A stretch of DNA of 64,000 nt from JAAEPI01 sp964352625 (lineage in GTDB: Bacteria; Bacteroidota; Bacteroidia; Cytophagales; Cyclobacteriaceae). The notes beneath the pieces are model-generated. The model was not told the origin of the DNA, searched no databases, and saw only the letters and a list, made by a program, of their open reading frames with translations. The DNA lies in contig CAYGSD010000006.1 in the NCBI GenBank assembly GCA_964352625.1, positions 163,315 through 227,314 of the forward strand, in the 5' to 3' direction. A program made the translations under genes and the position numbers. Shown here piece after piece: positions 35,407-43,288 of the stretch; position 1 is the first letter of the stretch; each line of letters begins with the position of its first letter.

Positions 35407-36305
35407 TTGTCGCTATTGGGATCATAACCAGGGGTAGAAATACCTTACTCAAAGGCTGCCTTGAATCCATTGCAAGACTTACCATTCCCAACGGCAAAGT
35501 ACAGGTTCATTTCATTTTAGTTGACAACAATCCGACCGATGATGCTCGTGCAGGATTCGAGCAAGTTGACTTTCCGTTTGACTCCATCTACGTCCACGAG
35601 CCACAGCGGGGAATTGTCGTAGCGAGAAATCGCGTACTAGCCGAATCCAAAAAAATAAACGCAGACGTGCTTGGGTTCATAGATGATGATGAGCTGGCGG
35701 CACCCTGTTGGCTCCTCGAAGGGATAAGGATGATGAATGATGAGTATGAAATCTTTACAGGTCCTTGTTATTTCGAATTTGAGGAAACCGTTCCGAATTG
35801 GATTTCAAAAACAGAAATTTTCAGGTCTAAAACATACCCTGACGGCCCGCTTGATAAGGCTTCTTCTACCAGAAATGTGTTTGTAAAAATGGATTTCATC
35901 CTGCAAAACGAATTGAAATTCAGCCAAGCATTTAACGACACTGGAGGCTCTGACACGCTATTTTTCAAGCAAGCGAGAAGATTAGGCGCAAGAACGTACT
36001 GGAATTCCAATCAAATAGTCACAGAAAGAATTCCCCAAAATCGGACAAAGCTCAATTGGATTTTCAAAAGAAACCTCCGGCTTGGGGGTGCCAAGTTCAA
36101 GAGATGGAATCATCTCTTCCCCACATCCAGAGCCATTAGCAAGGGGCTTCCAGTGGTCCTCAGTTTGCCGTTCTGGCTGTTACAAAGTCTACTGACTTGC
36201 TGGCATTCACATTGGTGGGTTATCGGCATGGAAAAATCAGCAAAGGGCTTGGGTGTATTTCTTGCCATGATGGGCAAACCGTATGCAGAGTATAAAAATA
36301 GTTGA
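35403..36305 (+). CDS. family 2 glycosyltransferase
   Basis: 300 residues. The GT2 opening is present (AIGIITRGRNTLLKGCLESIA), then ILVDNNPTDDA, HEPQRGIVVARNRVLAESK and a metal-binding LGFIDDDELAAPCWL. A hydrophobic C-terminal stretch (about 250-275) may associate with the membrane. It overlaps the Stealth gene by 4 bases and ends 2 bases before the converging sulfotransferase D. It should add a sugar to the island's polysaccharide; donor and linkage unknown. Confidence 0.87.
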   Translation: MIVAIGIITRGRNTLLKGCLESIARLTIPNGKVQVHFILVDNNPTDDARAGFEQVDFPFDSIYVHEPQRGIVVARNRVLAESKKINADVLGFIDDDELAAPCWLLEGIRMMNDEYEIFTGPCYFEFEETVPNWISKTEIFRSKTYPDGPLDKASSTRNVFVKMDFILQNELKFSQAFNDTGGSDTLFFKQARRLGARTYWNSNQIVTERIPQNRTKLNWIFKRNLRLGGAKFKRWNHLFPTSRAISKGLPVVLSLPFWLLQSLLTCWHSHWWVIGMEKSAKGLGVFLAMMGKPYAEYKNS

Positions 36306-36307
36306 TG

Positions 36308-37225
36308 CTATTTTGAGCCGCTAGCGTATTGATGGATAGAGATGTAGTAATTCATATCCTCCTCGCTCCTTACCATCCCAATGAGCTTGTCTACCAGCCA
36401 CTTAGAAAACAAATTGACACTTCTACCTCTTCGTCTCACCAGTACCACAAAGAGCCATCTAAACAGAGGTTTCATAAACGGGAATACTGAAAGGAACTTG
36501 TCAGCCGATGATCTGGTAAGTAAAAAACCCTCCTGTTCGAAATACGTCAGGCACTGAGCGTGCTCACCAATACCATGCTTATCAAAAAAATCCTTAACAA
36601 TCAATGAGCTATCCACGCCCGATTTCTTCTCTCCCACTGCCTCCATCACCCGTGAGGTAATTGATCCATCGCCATCCTTGTTTCTGGTGACATGTCTCAA
36701 CCGCTTTTCGGAACCAATGAAAGTTGAAAGATCCCTTACCATGTTTCCATCCTCAATATTTATCATCAAAAATTTCTCTGATGTACCCAGTTGGTCCAAG
36801 ACGAACTTGTGATAAGAGTTTCGAATTTTGATCCATCTGATCATGGCCTTCTCATCATTCACCAGAAATTTTCTAAGAACAATTCTTAAAAGGATTGGTA
36901 TAGGCACGTACTTGGTAAGTAGCCAACTTACAACCGTTTTTGCTCTCTCCACGGCCTTATGCCTGCTGGTTACCCAAGAAATCAGAGGCCTGGTGTTCAT
37001 GATGAATTCAGCCTCAGGATAGCGAACCAAGAGCCTATTAATTAGGGGTGTCTCACCATCGGTAAAAGCTTCAAATTTGTCGAGCTCACTTGCTCCACGA
37101 TCTGCCGACCAATAAGGCCACTTCGGCTTATGAACCGATTTCAATTTCAATTGACGCTTTAGAATAGCGTTGACTGTGGTCGTCCCGGTTTTGTTGAATC
37201 CAATACAAAATATCTTTCTTGCCAT
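36308..37225 (-). CDS. sulfotransferase family protein D
   Basis: 305 residues from the ATG at 37225. FCIGFNKTGTTTVNAIL is the 5'-phosphosulfate loop and FIMNTRPLISWVTSRHKA the 3'-phosphate motif. It is a close paralogue of gene E next door: loop, motif and spacing match, with about half of the N-terminal residues identical by eye. It should be a PAPS-dependent glycan sulfotransferase. The start chosen gives exactly the length of the paralogue, which supports both starts. Confidence 0.8.
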   Translation of the reverse strand: MARKIFCIGFNKTGTTTVNAILKRQLKLKSVHKPKWPYWSADRGASELDKFEAFTDGETPLINRLLVRYPEAEFIMNTRPLISWVTSRHKAVERAKTVVSWLLTKYVPIPILLRIVLRKFLVNDEKAMIRWIKIRNSYHKFVLDQLGTSEKFLMINIEDGNMVRDLSTFIGSEKRLRHVTRNKDGDGSITSRVMEAVGEKKSGVDSSLIVKDFFDKHGIGEHAQCLTYFEQEGFLLTRSSADKFLSVFPFMKPLFRWLFVVLVRRRGRSVNLFSKWLVDKLIGMVRSEEDMNYYISIHQYASGSK

Positions 37226-37241
37226 CGCTTTCAATCAGGTC

Positions 37242-38159
37242 TTAAAGATGGTAATAAACAGACATGTATCGGCTAATATCCTTTTTGCTTCTGGTCAAAC
37301 TTATGAGGACATCCCAGAACCATTTCGAAACAAAGTTCTTGGCGGCACCACGCTTATGAACAAACCACAGAAACGATGAGCGATAAACTCTCTTGCTAAA
37401 TGGCAGAAACTTCGTGATTCTATCCGCAAAAGAAGCATTCAGAAACAATTTTGGTTCATCGATATAAGTCAGGCATCCACCGTGCTCCGCCAGACCGTGC
37501 TTGTGTAAAAACTCATCTACCCTCTCCTCACTCGACACCTTAGTCTTTTTATCGCCAATGGCAAATACAATCCTTGAAGCGATGGATCCTGTCCCATCCG
37601 CTGATCCCTCAATGTTTTTCCAAACAGGCTCAATTGGCATAGTGAATCCAAGAAAGTCACTCAGTTGATCTGTCATTGTTTCTGACTCAATATCTACCAT
37701 CAAGAACTTGCTATCTCCACTAAATTCATCAAGCACATACCGATGATACGAGTTTCGAATTTTGATCCATGTCATCATGGCCCTTTCATCGTTGCGCAAA
37801 TAGTATTTCTTCATCCAATTTGCAAGAAATTCCAAGGGCATAAATTTTTTCAAGAACCAAGCTGCAGCTGCCTTGGTGCGCTCCGTGCTCTTGTGTCGAC
37901 TTATCAGCCAGGACCTCAGGGGTCTGGTGTTGAGAATGAAATAAGCATCGGGATACTTTTCCTTCAACCTTCTCACCAAAGCTGTCTCACCATCCGTAAA
38001 ACAGTCCCGCTTATCAATTCTGGATTTTTGTTTATCCGCAGACCAATAGGTCCACCTACCCTTATGAGTCGATTTTAAACCCAGCTGTTCTTTGAAAATG
38101 GTGTGTAGGGTTGTTGTCCCCGTTTTATTAAAACCAATACAGAAAATTTTCCTTCGCAT
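37242..38159 (-). CDS. sulfotransferase family protein E (tandem paralogue of D)
   Basis: 305 residues from the ATG at 38159, directly before the conserved RRKIFCIGFNKTGTTT. Motifs are as in D: FILNTRPLRSWLISRHKS for the 3'-phosphate site, and a shared WSADK and FTDGET that are specific to the pair. The two genes are 16 bases apart and surely arose by tandem duplication, then diverged (about half identical). It begins the D-E operon on the minus strand. Confidence 0.8.
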   Translation of the reverse strand: MRRKIFCIGFNKTGTTTLHTIFKEQLGLKSTHKGRWTYWSADKQKSRIDKRDCFTDGETALVRRLKEKYPDAYFILNTRPLRSWLISRHKSTERTKAAAAWFLKKFMPLEFLANWMKKYYLRNDERAMMTWIKIRNSYHRYVLDEFSGDSKFLMVDIESETMTDQLSDFLGFTMPIEPVWKNIEGSADGTGSIASRIVFAIGDKKTKVSSEERVDEFLHKHGLAEHGGCLTYIDEPKLFLNASFADRITKFLPFSKRVYRSSFLWFVHKRGAAKNFVSKWFWDVLISLTRSKKDISRYMSVYYHL

Positions 38160-38314
38160 TCCGGATTTGCTCAATCAGCCGCAAAAATAGATAGCCCAGC
38201 TTTGATATGAAGGGGAAGTTGAGAAATGTGAACCTTTGATTTTGGATTCAATCAAAATAAAGTCAATGCAAATTGGCGCGGTGCAATTTTGAATAACGGC
38301 TAAATTGCCACTTC

Positions 38315-40513
38315 ATGATCGACTACACGCCCAACGATATTGCCAAACTTGCCGCCAAGTACGTCAATTCTACCAACCGGCACATCTTTCTTACGGGCAA
38401 AGCTGGAACCGGCAAGACCACCTTTCTTCGGTACATCGTTCAGCACACACACAAGAACTGCGTGGTAGCTGCCCCGACGGGAATAGCAGCGATAAATGCC
38501 GGAGGCGTCACCCTGCACTCTCTTTTGCAGCTTCCCTTTGGCACATTCGTGCCGGAGAACATTCCACCCCAAGCATCGGAAACGCAGATCAACACGCCTG
38601 CCTCCATTGGTCGAGACCGAAGATTTAATGCCAACAAGCGGAAACTCATTCAGGAACTGGAGCTACTCATCATAGATGAAGTGTCCATGCTGCGAGCAGA
38701 CCTGCTGGACTGTATTGATCAAACCCTTCGGCAAATCAGGAGAAGAAGACATGAGCCGTTTGGCGGGTTACAGATTCTCTTCATTGGTGACCTAATGCAA
38801 CTTCCACCGGTGGTAAAAGACACGGAATGGGGCTTGCTCCAGAAGTACTACAAATCGCCTTATTTCTTTGAATCAAGAGCACTCAAAGAAAATGCACCCA
38901 TCCGTGTAGAGCTAAAGGAAATCTATCGACAAAGCGATGAAAAGTTCATTGATCTTCTTAACAGACTAAGGCACAATGAGCAAAATGAATATGATTATGA
39001 GGATCTAAACAAATACTTCAGCGAGGGGGTAGAAAACATGGAAATGCCCGGCTACATCCACCTCACCACGCATAACAAAAAAGCCGACCATATCAATCAA
39101 ACCCGACTGGAACAGCTCGCCACAGATGAGCGAAGGTATGTGGCAGACATAGATGGAGAGTTTCCTGAAACCATGTTCCCAACCAGCTACGCCCTGAATC
39201 TGAAAGAAGGAGCTCAGGTGATGTTCATCAAAAACGATCCATCGGGTGAAGGCAAATTCTTCAATGGAAAAATCGGTGAGATCTGCTCGCTGGGTAACGA
39301 ACCCGAAGTACGCTTCTCTGATGGCAGTGAGATAAAAGTGGAGACCTACAAGTGGGAAAACAAACGATATGTGCTCAATAAAACCACCAATGAAATTGAT
39401 GAGAAATACTTGGGAAGTTTTGAGCAGTTCCCACTCAAGCTTGCATGGGCCGTCACCGTACATAAGAGTCAGGGATTGACTTTTGAGAAAGCGATTCTTG
39501 ACCTTTCCGGTACGTTCGCCCCAGGGCAGTTATATGTTGCGCTTTCACGCCTCACCTCGCTAGACGGACTTGTCCTTTCCTCTCCGCTCCCGGGGAATCC
39601 ACCGGCTATCGATGAATCGCTGCAAACTTTCACCGAGTCGTTTGAGTCTGAGAAAGAGCTCGAATCCAGGTTAGAGAATGATCGAATAAGCTACTTGGCC
39701 AGTTCAGCCGAGAGAGCCTTTGCTTTGGATCACCTCGTGCAGCATTTGAACTATCACTTGCAGTCCTTCAACAAGGCAGAAAATCGCTCTGAAAAACAGC
39801 AGTACCTCCTATGGACTCGTGAGCTAATTAATTCAGTGGGCACGCTGCAGCGCACAGGTGCTCAGTTCACTCAGCAAGTAAAAGGCATCCTTGATTTTCA
39901 GCCGGACTGGGAGCACTTATCCGAACGAATGACTAAGGCCGAACACTACTTCACCCCTGAATTAGAGAGCCTAATTACCAAGGTGAAAACCCATGCTAAG
40001 GAATTGAAGAATAAGACCAAGGTGAAGTCCTACATTTCTGAGCTTGCCGAAATTGTGGAGCTGTTGGATAGTCAAATCCGTCAGATCGTGAAGCTGACGA
40101 TGCTGGTAAATGATGGCGAGGAAGTAACGAAAGAGAAGCTCAGAGAAAAGGGGTATTTCACCTCTCGAGCCGACCTCAAGAAGGTTCCAAAAAAAGACAA
40201 AAAGCCAACGGCACTAATTTCCCTTGAACTGTACCAGAAAGGAAAACTGCCAAAGGAAATTGCCGAAGAGCGCGGCTTGGTGGAGAGTACAATTATTGGC
40301 CACCTCGCCCAATATGTGGAGTCAGGGGAGATAGAACCCCAGCATCTGGTTGCAGAGGGCAAGCTTTTGAAAATTGTAGAAGAATATAAATCAGGGCTGA
40401 CCAGCTCAGGCGAGATAAAGGAAAAGCTACCCGATGATATTTCGTACACCGAGATCAAAGTAGGCATTGCATACGCCAAGTGGTTGGAGGAGCATGGGCA
40501 GTTGGAGAGTTAG
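38315..40513 (+). CDS. Pif1/RecD-like superfamily 1 DNA helicase with C-terminal helix-turn-helix
   Basis: 732 residues. Helicase motifs: Walker A FLTGKAGTGKTTFLRYI (about 25-41), GIAAINAGG (Ia), LIIDEVSMLRADLLD (Walker B, II), IFIGDLMQLPPV (III), and AVTVHKSQGLTFEKA with LYVALSRLTSLDGL (V and VI). The C-terminal third has a charged stretch and a helicase helix-turn-helix domain (LPKEIAEERGLVESTIIGHLAQYVESGEI). This is a common Bacteroidota Pif1-type helicase, probably moving 5' to 3' in replication or repair. It stands alone next to the sulfotransferase island. Confidence 0.9.
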   Translation: MIDYTPNDIAKLAAKYVNSTNRHIFLTGKAGTGKTTFLRYIVQHTHKNCVVAAPTGIAAINAGGVTLHSLLQLPFGTFVPENIPPQASETQINTPASIGRDRRFNANKRKLIQELELLIIDEVSMLRADLLDCIDQTLRQIRRRRHEPFGGLQILFIGDLMQLPPVVKDTEWGLLQKYYKSPYFFESRALKENAPIRVELKEIYRQSDEKFIDLLNRLRHNEQNEYDYEDLNKYFSEGVENMEMPGYIHLTTHNKKADHINQTRLEQLATDERRYVADIDGEFPETMFPTSYALNLKEGAQVMFIKNDPSGEGKFFNGKIGEICSLGNEPEVRFSDGSEIKVETYKWENKRYVLNKTTNEIDEKYLGSFEQFPLKLAWAVTVHKSQGLTFEKAILDLSGTFAPGQLYVALSRLTSLDGLVLSSPLPGNPPAIDESLQTFTESFESEKELESRLENDRISYLASSAERAFALDHLVQHLNYHLQSFNKAENRSEKQQYLLWTRELINSVGTLQRTGAQFTQQVKGILDFQPDWEHLSERMTKAEHYFTPELESLITKVKTHAKELKNKTKVKSYISELAEIVELLDSQIRQIVKLTMLVNDGEEVTKEKLREKGYFTSRADLKKVPKKDKKPTALISLELYQKGKLPKEIAEERGLVESTIIGHLAQYVESGEIEPQHLVAEGKLLKIVEEYKSGLTSSGEIKEKLPDDISYTEIKVGIAYAKWLEEHGQLES

Positions 40514-40559
40514 GGTGTTTGTTTTATCCTCCTTACTGAGGTGTAAACCACACACCGTA

Positions 40560-40567
40560 TAAATTTG
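40560..40567 (+). promoter_or_regulatory. possible -7 promoter element (TAAATTTG) before the lipoprotein gene
   Basis: TAAATTTG matches TAnnTTTG exactly, the same box as at the tRNA gene. The -33 TTG is not perfect (CTG at 40536-40538). If used, the leader is about 165 bases long. A 6-bp stem-loop lies in it at 40696-40712. Confidence 0.35.
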
Positions 40568-40741
40568 ATAATCCTCAGCCTCGGCTCGTGTCCTTACGAA
40601 TAGAAACTCGCCCTAGGCGTAGGTTGCACCTTGGCCTTCTTCGTAGTAATATCCCAGCCAAGATTCGGGAAACTTTATCCCCAACAATCACTTAGTGGCA
40701 CGGAATGTGCCAAGCCGCACCAAACTAAAACAAACCTACTT

Positions 40742-41125
40742 ATGAAGAATCTATTCAAAATGTCTGCTTTTGCATTGCTATTGAGCGCCATTGCTATAGT
40801 GACTAGCTGTAATGTGGAAGATGCACTTACCGATAGCTTTTCCGATGATCTGCCTGATTCCTTCCTTGGAACTTGGGAAGATGGAAACGAAAATCAAGTG
40901 ATCCTTAAAGCCGGAAGTATTACTTATGATGGTGAAGTTCAAAAATTTGAAATAATCGTGAAGATCACCGCAAATGGTGTGGATGTGTATTCTGCAGACA
41001 CCAATGACGCAGACAACACTACGGATTACTACATAAAGCAACCCGATTCTGCCGACGAATTAGAGATTTCTCTTACGGCTGTTTCCTCTTCAGATTACGT
41101 GACTTACACAAGAGTTCAGAACTAA
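40742..41125 (+). CDS. small lipoprotein of unknown function
   Basis: 127 residues. Lipobox LSAIAIVTSC gives Cys23, after a hydrophobic signal stretch. The mature protein is acidic (SDDLPDSFLGTWEDGNE) and then beta-rich; the words LGTWED resemble lipocalin-like small secreted proteins, but I cannot place the family. The ATG at 40742 starts the signal peptide; the in-frame extension to 40631 is not convincing. It has its own terminator. Confidence 0.75.
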   Translation: MKNLFKMSAFALLLSAIAIVTSCNVEDALTDSFSDDLPDSFLGTWEDGNENQVILKAGSITYDGEVQKFEIIVKITANGVDVYSADTNDADNTTDYYIKQPDSADELEISLTAVSSSDYVTYTRVQN

Positions 41126-41141
41126 AAAATTTGAAATCTTT

Positions 41142-41176
41142 AAAAAAGCTCCCGATTACGATCGGGAGCTTTTTTT
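41142..41176 (+). terminator. Rho-independent terminator after the lipoprotein gene
   Basis: A stem of nine pairs (GCTCCCGAT at 41148-41156 with ATCGGGAGC at 41161-41169) has a TACG tetraloop and is flanked by A6 and a T run. Confidence 0.9.
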
Positions 41177-41349
41177 ATGAGTATTCCTAAATCAACACAT
41201 CCGTTTGTACCATGTTCTGGCACATTGATGAATTGTTGGTGTTATCATGTCAAATGGAAGAATCGAACTTGGTAGATTAAGCATATATCCTTCTTTGCGC
41301 ATAATTTTCATGACCTTTGCCTTCAGGTTATTTGAAAACCCACAAGCAC

Positions 41350-42279
41350 ATGAAAACCATCTCGATAGCCATTCATGGCGGTGCAGGCACCATCCTGAAG
41401 AGTTCTATGACACCAGAGAAAGAATCCGATTATTCAAGGGCTCTGCAAGAAGCCCTTGACGAAGGGTACGAATTGCTGGCGTCTGGCGCTACTGCCATTG
41501 ATGCCGTGGAACGAGCGGTGGTGCTTTTGGAGGATTCTCCCCTGTTCAATGCCGGCAAAGGATCGGTGTTTACCTCACAAGGCACCCACGAAATGGACGC
41601 TTCCATCATGGAAGGAAAATCACTACAGGCGGGTGCTGTATCCGCGATCAGAGGCATCAAGAACCCCGTGAGTCTTTCTCGCCAGGTCATGGAAAAATCC
41701 GAGCATGTGTTTTTGTCCGGGGAAGGTGCAGAAGCCTTTGCCCGACAAGTGCGCTGTGAGTTTAGAGATGCGGCCTATTTCTTCGATGAATTCAGACACC
41801 AGCAATGGCTAGAAGTAAAAGATACGGATCAGTTCCAGTTGGATCACTCCACCTCCAAGGAGCAAAAATTTGGAACCGTGGGTGCGGTGGCACTTGATCT
41901 AGACGGCAACCTGGCCGCTGCTACCTCCACAGGAGGAATGACCAACAAACGATTCGGGAGAATTGGCGACAGCCCCATGATAGGTGCCGGCACCTATGCC
42001 AACAACCGCACATGCGCCGTGTCCTGCACGGGAAGTGGCGAGTTCTTCATCCGAGCCGTGGTGGCCTACGATGTGTCCTGCCTCATGGAGCACAAAGGAT
42101 TGTCACTGAAAGATGCCTGCCATCAAGTGGTGCATCATCGCCTGAAAAGCATAGGTGGCGATGGCGGACTAATCGCCGTGGATGCACAGGGGCACATTGT
42201 TCTTGACTTCAATACGGAGGGCATGTACCGTGGACAAAGAAACTCTCATGGCCTCAACGAAGTGGACATCTATCAATAG
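41350..42279 (+). CDS. isoaspartyl peptidase / L-asparaginase (Ntn hydrolase)
   Basis: 309 residues from the ATG at 41350. The Ntn precursor features are clear: IAIHGGAGT at the start, and a Thr176 nucleophile at FGTVGAVALDLDGNLA, where the chain should cut itself, followed by STGGMTNKRFGRIGDSP and GTGEG-type glycine-rich residues. The family hydrolyses beta-aspartyl dipeptides. Standing beside cyanophycinase and cyanophycin synthetase, its most likely natural substrate is beta-Asp-Arg, the product of cyanophycinase. No signal peptide, so it is cytoplasmic. An in-frame upstream start at 41317 is rejected because the conserved N terminus begins at 41350. Confidence 0.9.
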   Translation: MKTISIAIHGGAGTILKSSMTPEKESDYSRALQEALDEGYELLASGATAIDAVERAVVLLEDSPLFNAGKGSVFTSQGTHEMDASIMEGKSLQAGAVSAIRGIKNPVSLSRQVMEKSEHVFLSGEGAEAFARQVRCEFRDAAYFFDEFRHQQWLEVKDTDQFQLDHSTSKEQKFGTVGAVALDLDGNLAAATSTGGMTNKRFGRIGDSPMIGAGTYANNRTCAVSCTGSGEFFIRAVVAYDVSCLMEHKGLSLKDACHQVVHHRLKSIGGDGGLIAVDAQGHIVLDFNTEGMYRGQRNSHGLNEVDIYQ

Positions 42280-42329
42280 GCATTTTCCGGCTAAACCCTT
42301 TCAGAACAAACTTCTGAGGAAAATCTGAG

Positions 42330-43190
42330 CTACACGAAAACCTCGTTGAGAGGCAGGATCGAAATGTTCCTGTCATTCAAAGAGAATTGGTCTCCATTGG
42401 CAAGAATGTGGGTGGTGAGATTGGACATAGAGACAGGCGTCCCCTTCTTGAGCTGGCTATGCGCATTATGCGTCAACTGACTGCCATCCATCACGATCAC
42501 CATTCCCGATCCGATCACACGAAAATCATTGTTGTTTTTGATGATCACTCCCGTGTCCTCAGCCAGCCCCAGCCCGATCATTTGCGGATGGATGGCTACC
42601 GCTTCAGCCAATCGACCAAAACGGCCTCTTCTCACGAAATGGGTATCGATGATGAGTTCGGGGATGAGCGCAAGTCCTTTGCTCATGAGCACCGCACCTT
42701 TGATCAGCGCCTCACTGCTGCTTCCTCCAGCGATCATTTCATGGGTCATGGCCATTGCCCCTGCACTCGTGCCGGCTATTACAAACTCCTCATGGATCAA
42801 TCGCCTGCTCAGAACTTCATGCACGGGGGTTCCTCCTATCTTGGAGGAAATCTTTGATTGGTCTCCGCCGGAAAACATGACACAGTCTGCCCCTTCAATT
42901 TCGGCCACTACACCCTCATCTTCGCATTGCTCCCGCTCCGAAATATTGAGGATTTCCACATTAGTACAGCCCAGCTCTTTGAAAGCGGACAGGTAGTTCT
43001 TTCCCACTTTTTTGGGGATACTGGAGGCGGTCGGGATCACCACAATTCTTGATCCATTACCACCACTTTCCCTCACTACGTGAGCCAATATTCCCTCGGC
43101 GATATAATCCAGCCCTGTCGATTCTTTTTTCCCTTTCGCTTCATTGCCTCCGATGGGCATTAGCGTACCTTTCACCTCACGTATACTCAT
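42330..43190 (-). CDS. cphB: cyanophycinase
   Basis: 286 residues, the size of intracellular cyanophycinases, without a signal peptide. The nucleophile Ser142 sits in the elbow AGTSAGAMAM; MFSGGDQSKI (about 105-114) and the start GTLMPIGGNEAKG fit the S51 peptidase family. It cuts cyanophycin into beta-Asp-Arg dipeptides. The gene is convergent with the isoaspartyl peptidase gene and divergent from cphA, with 98 bases between the starts. Confidence 0.9.
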   Translation of the reverse strand: MSIREVKGTLMPIGGNEAKGKKESTGLDYIAEGILAHVVRESGGNGSRIVVIPTASSIPKKVGKNYLSAFKELGCTNVEILNISEREQCEDEGVVAEIEGADCVMFSGGDQSKISSKIGGTPVHEVLSRRLIHEEFVIAGTSAGAMAMTHEMIAGGSSSEALIKGAVLMSKGLALIPELIIDTHFVRRGRFGRLAEAVAIHPQMIGLGLAEDTGVIIKNNNDFRVIGSGMVIVMDGSQLTHNAHSQLKKGTPVSMSNLTTHILANGDQFSLNDRNISILPLNEVFV

Positions 43191-43288
43191 TTATCCTTAT
43201 TCTCTTTCAGCCGTCAAAATTGCCTATAATTTCTGGTTAAAAATCTATATTTAAGTCAATCATCAGAATAGTCCTAAAATCTAAATCC

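Noticed and set aside
42280..42329. Terminator between the isoaspartyl peptidase and cyanophycinase genes
   Set aside because: Only a TCAGAA/TTCTGA 6-bp stem without a T run; too weak to call.
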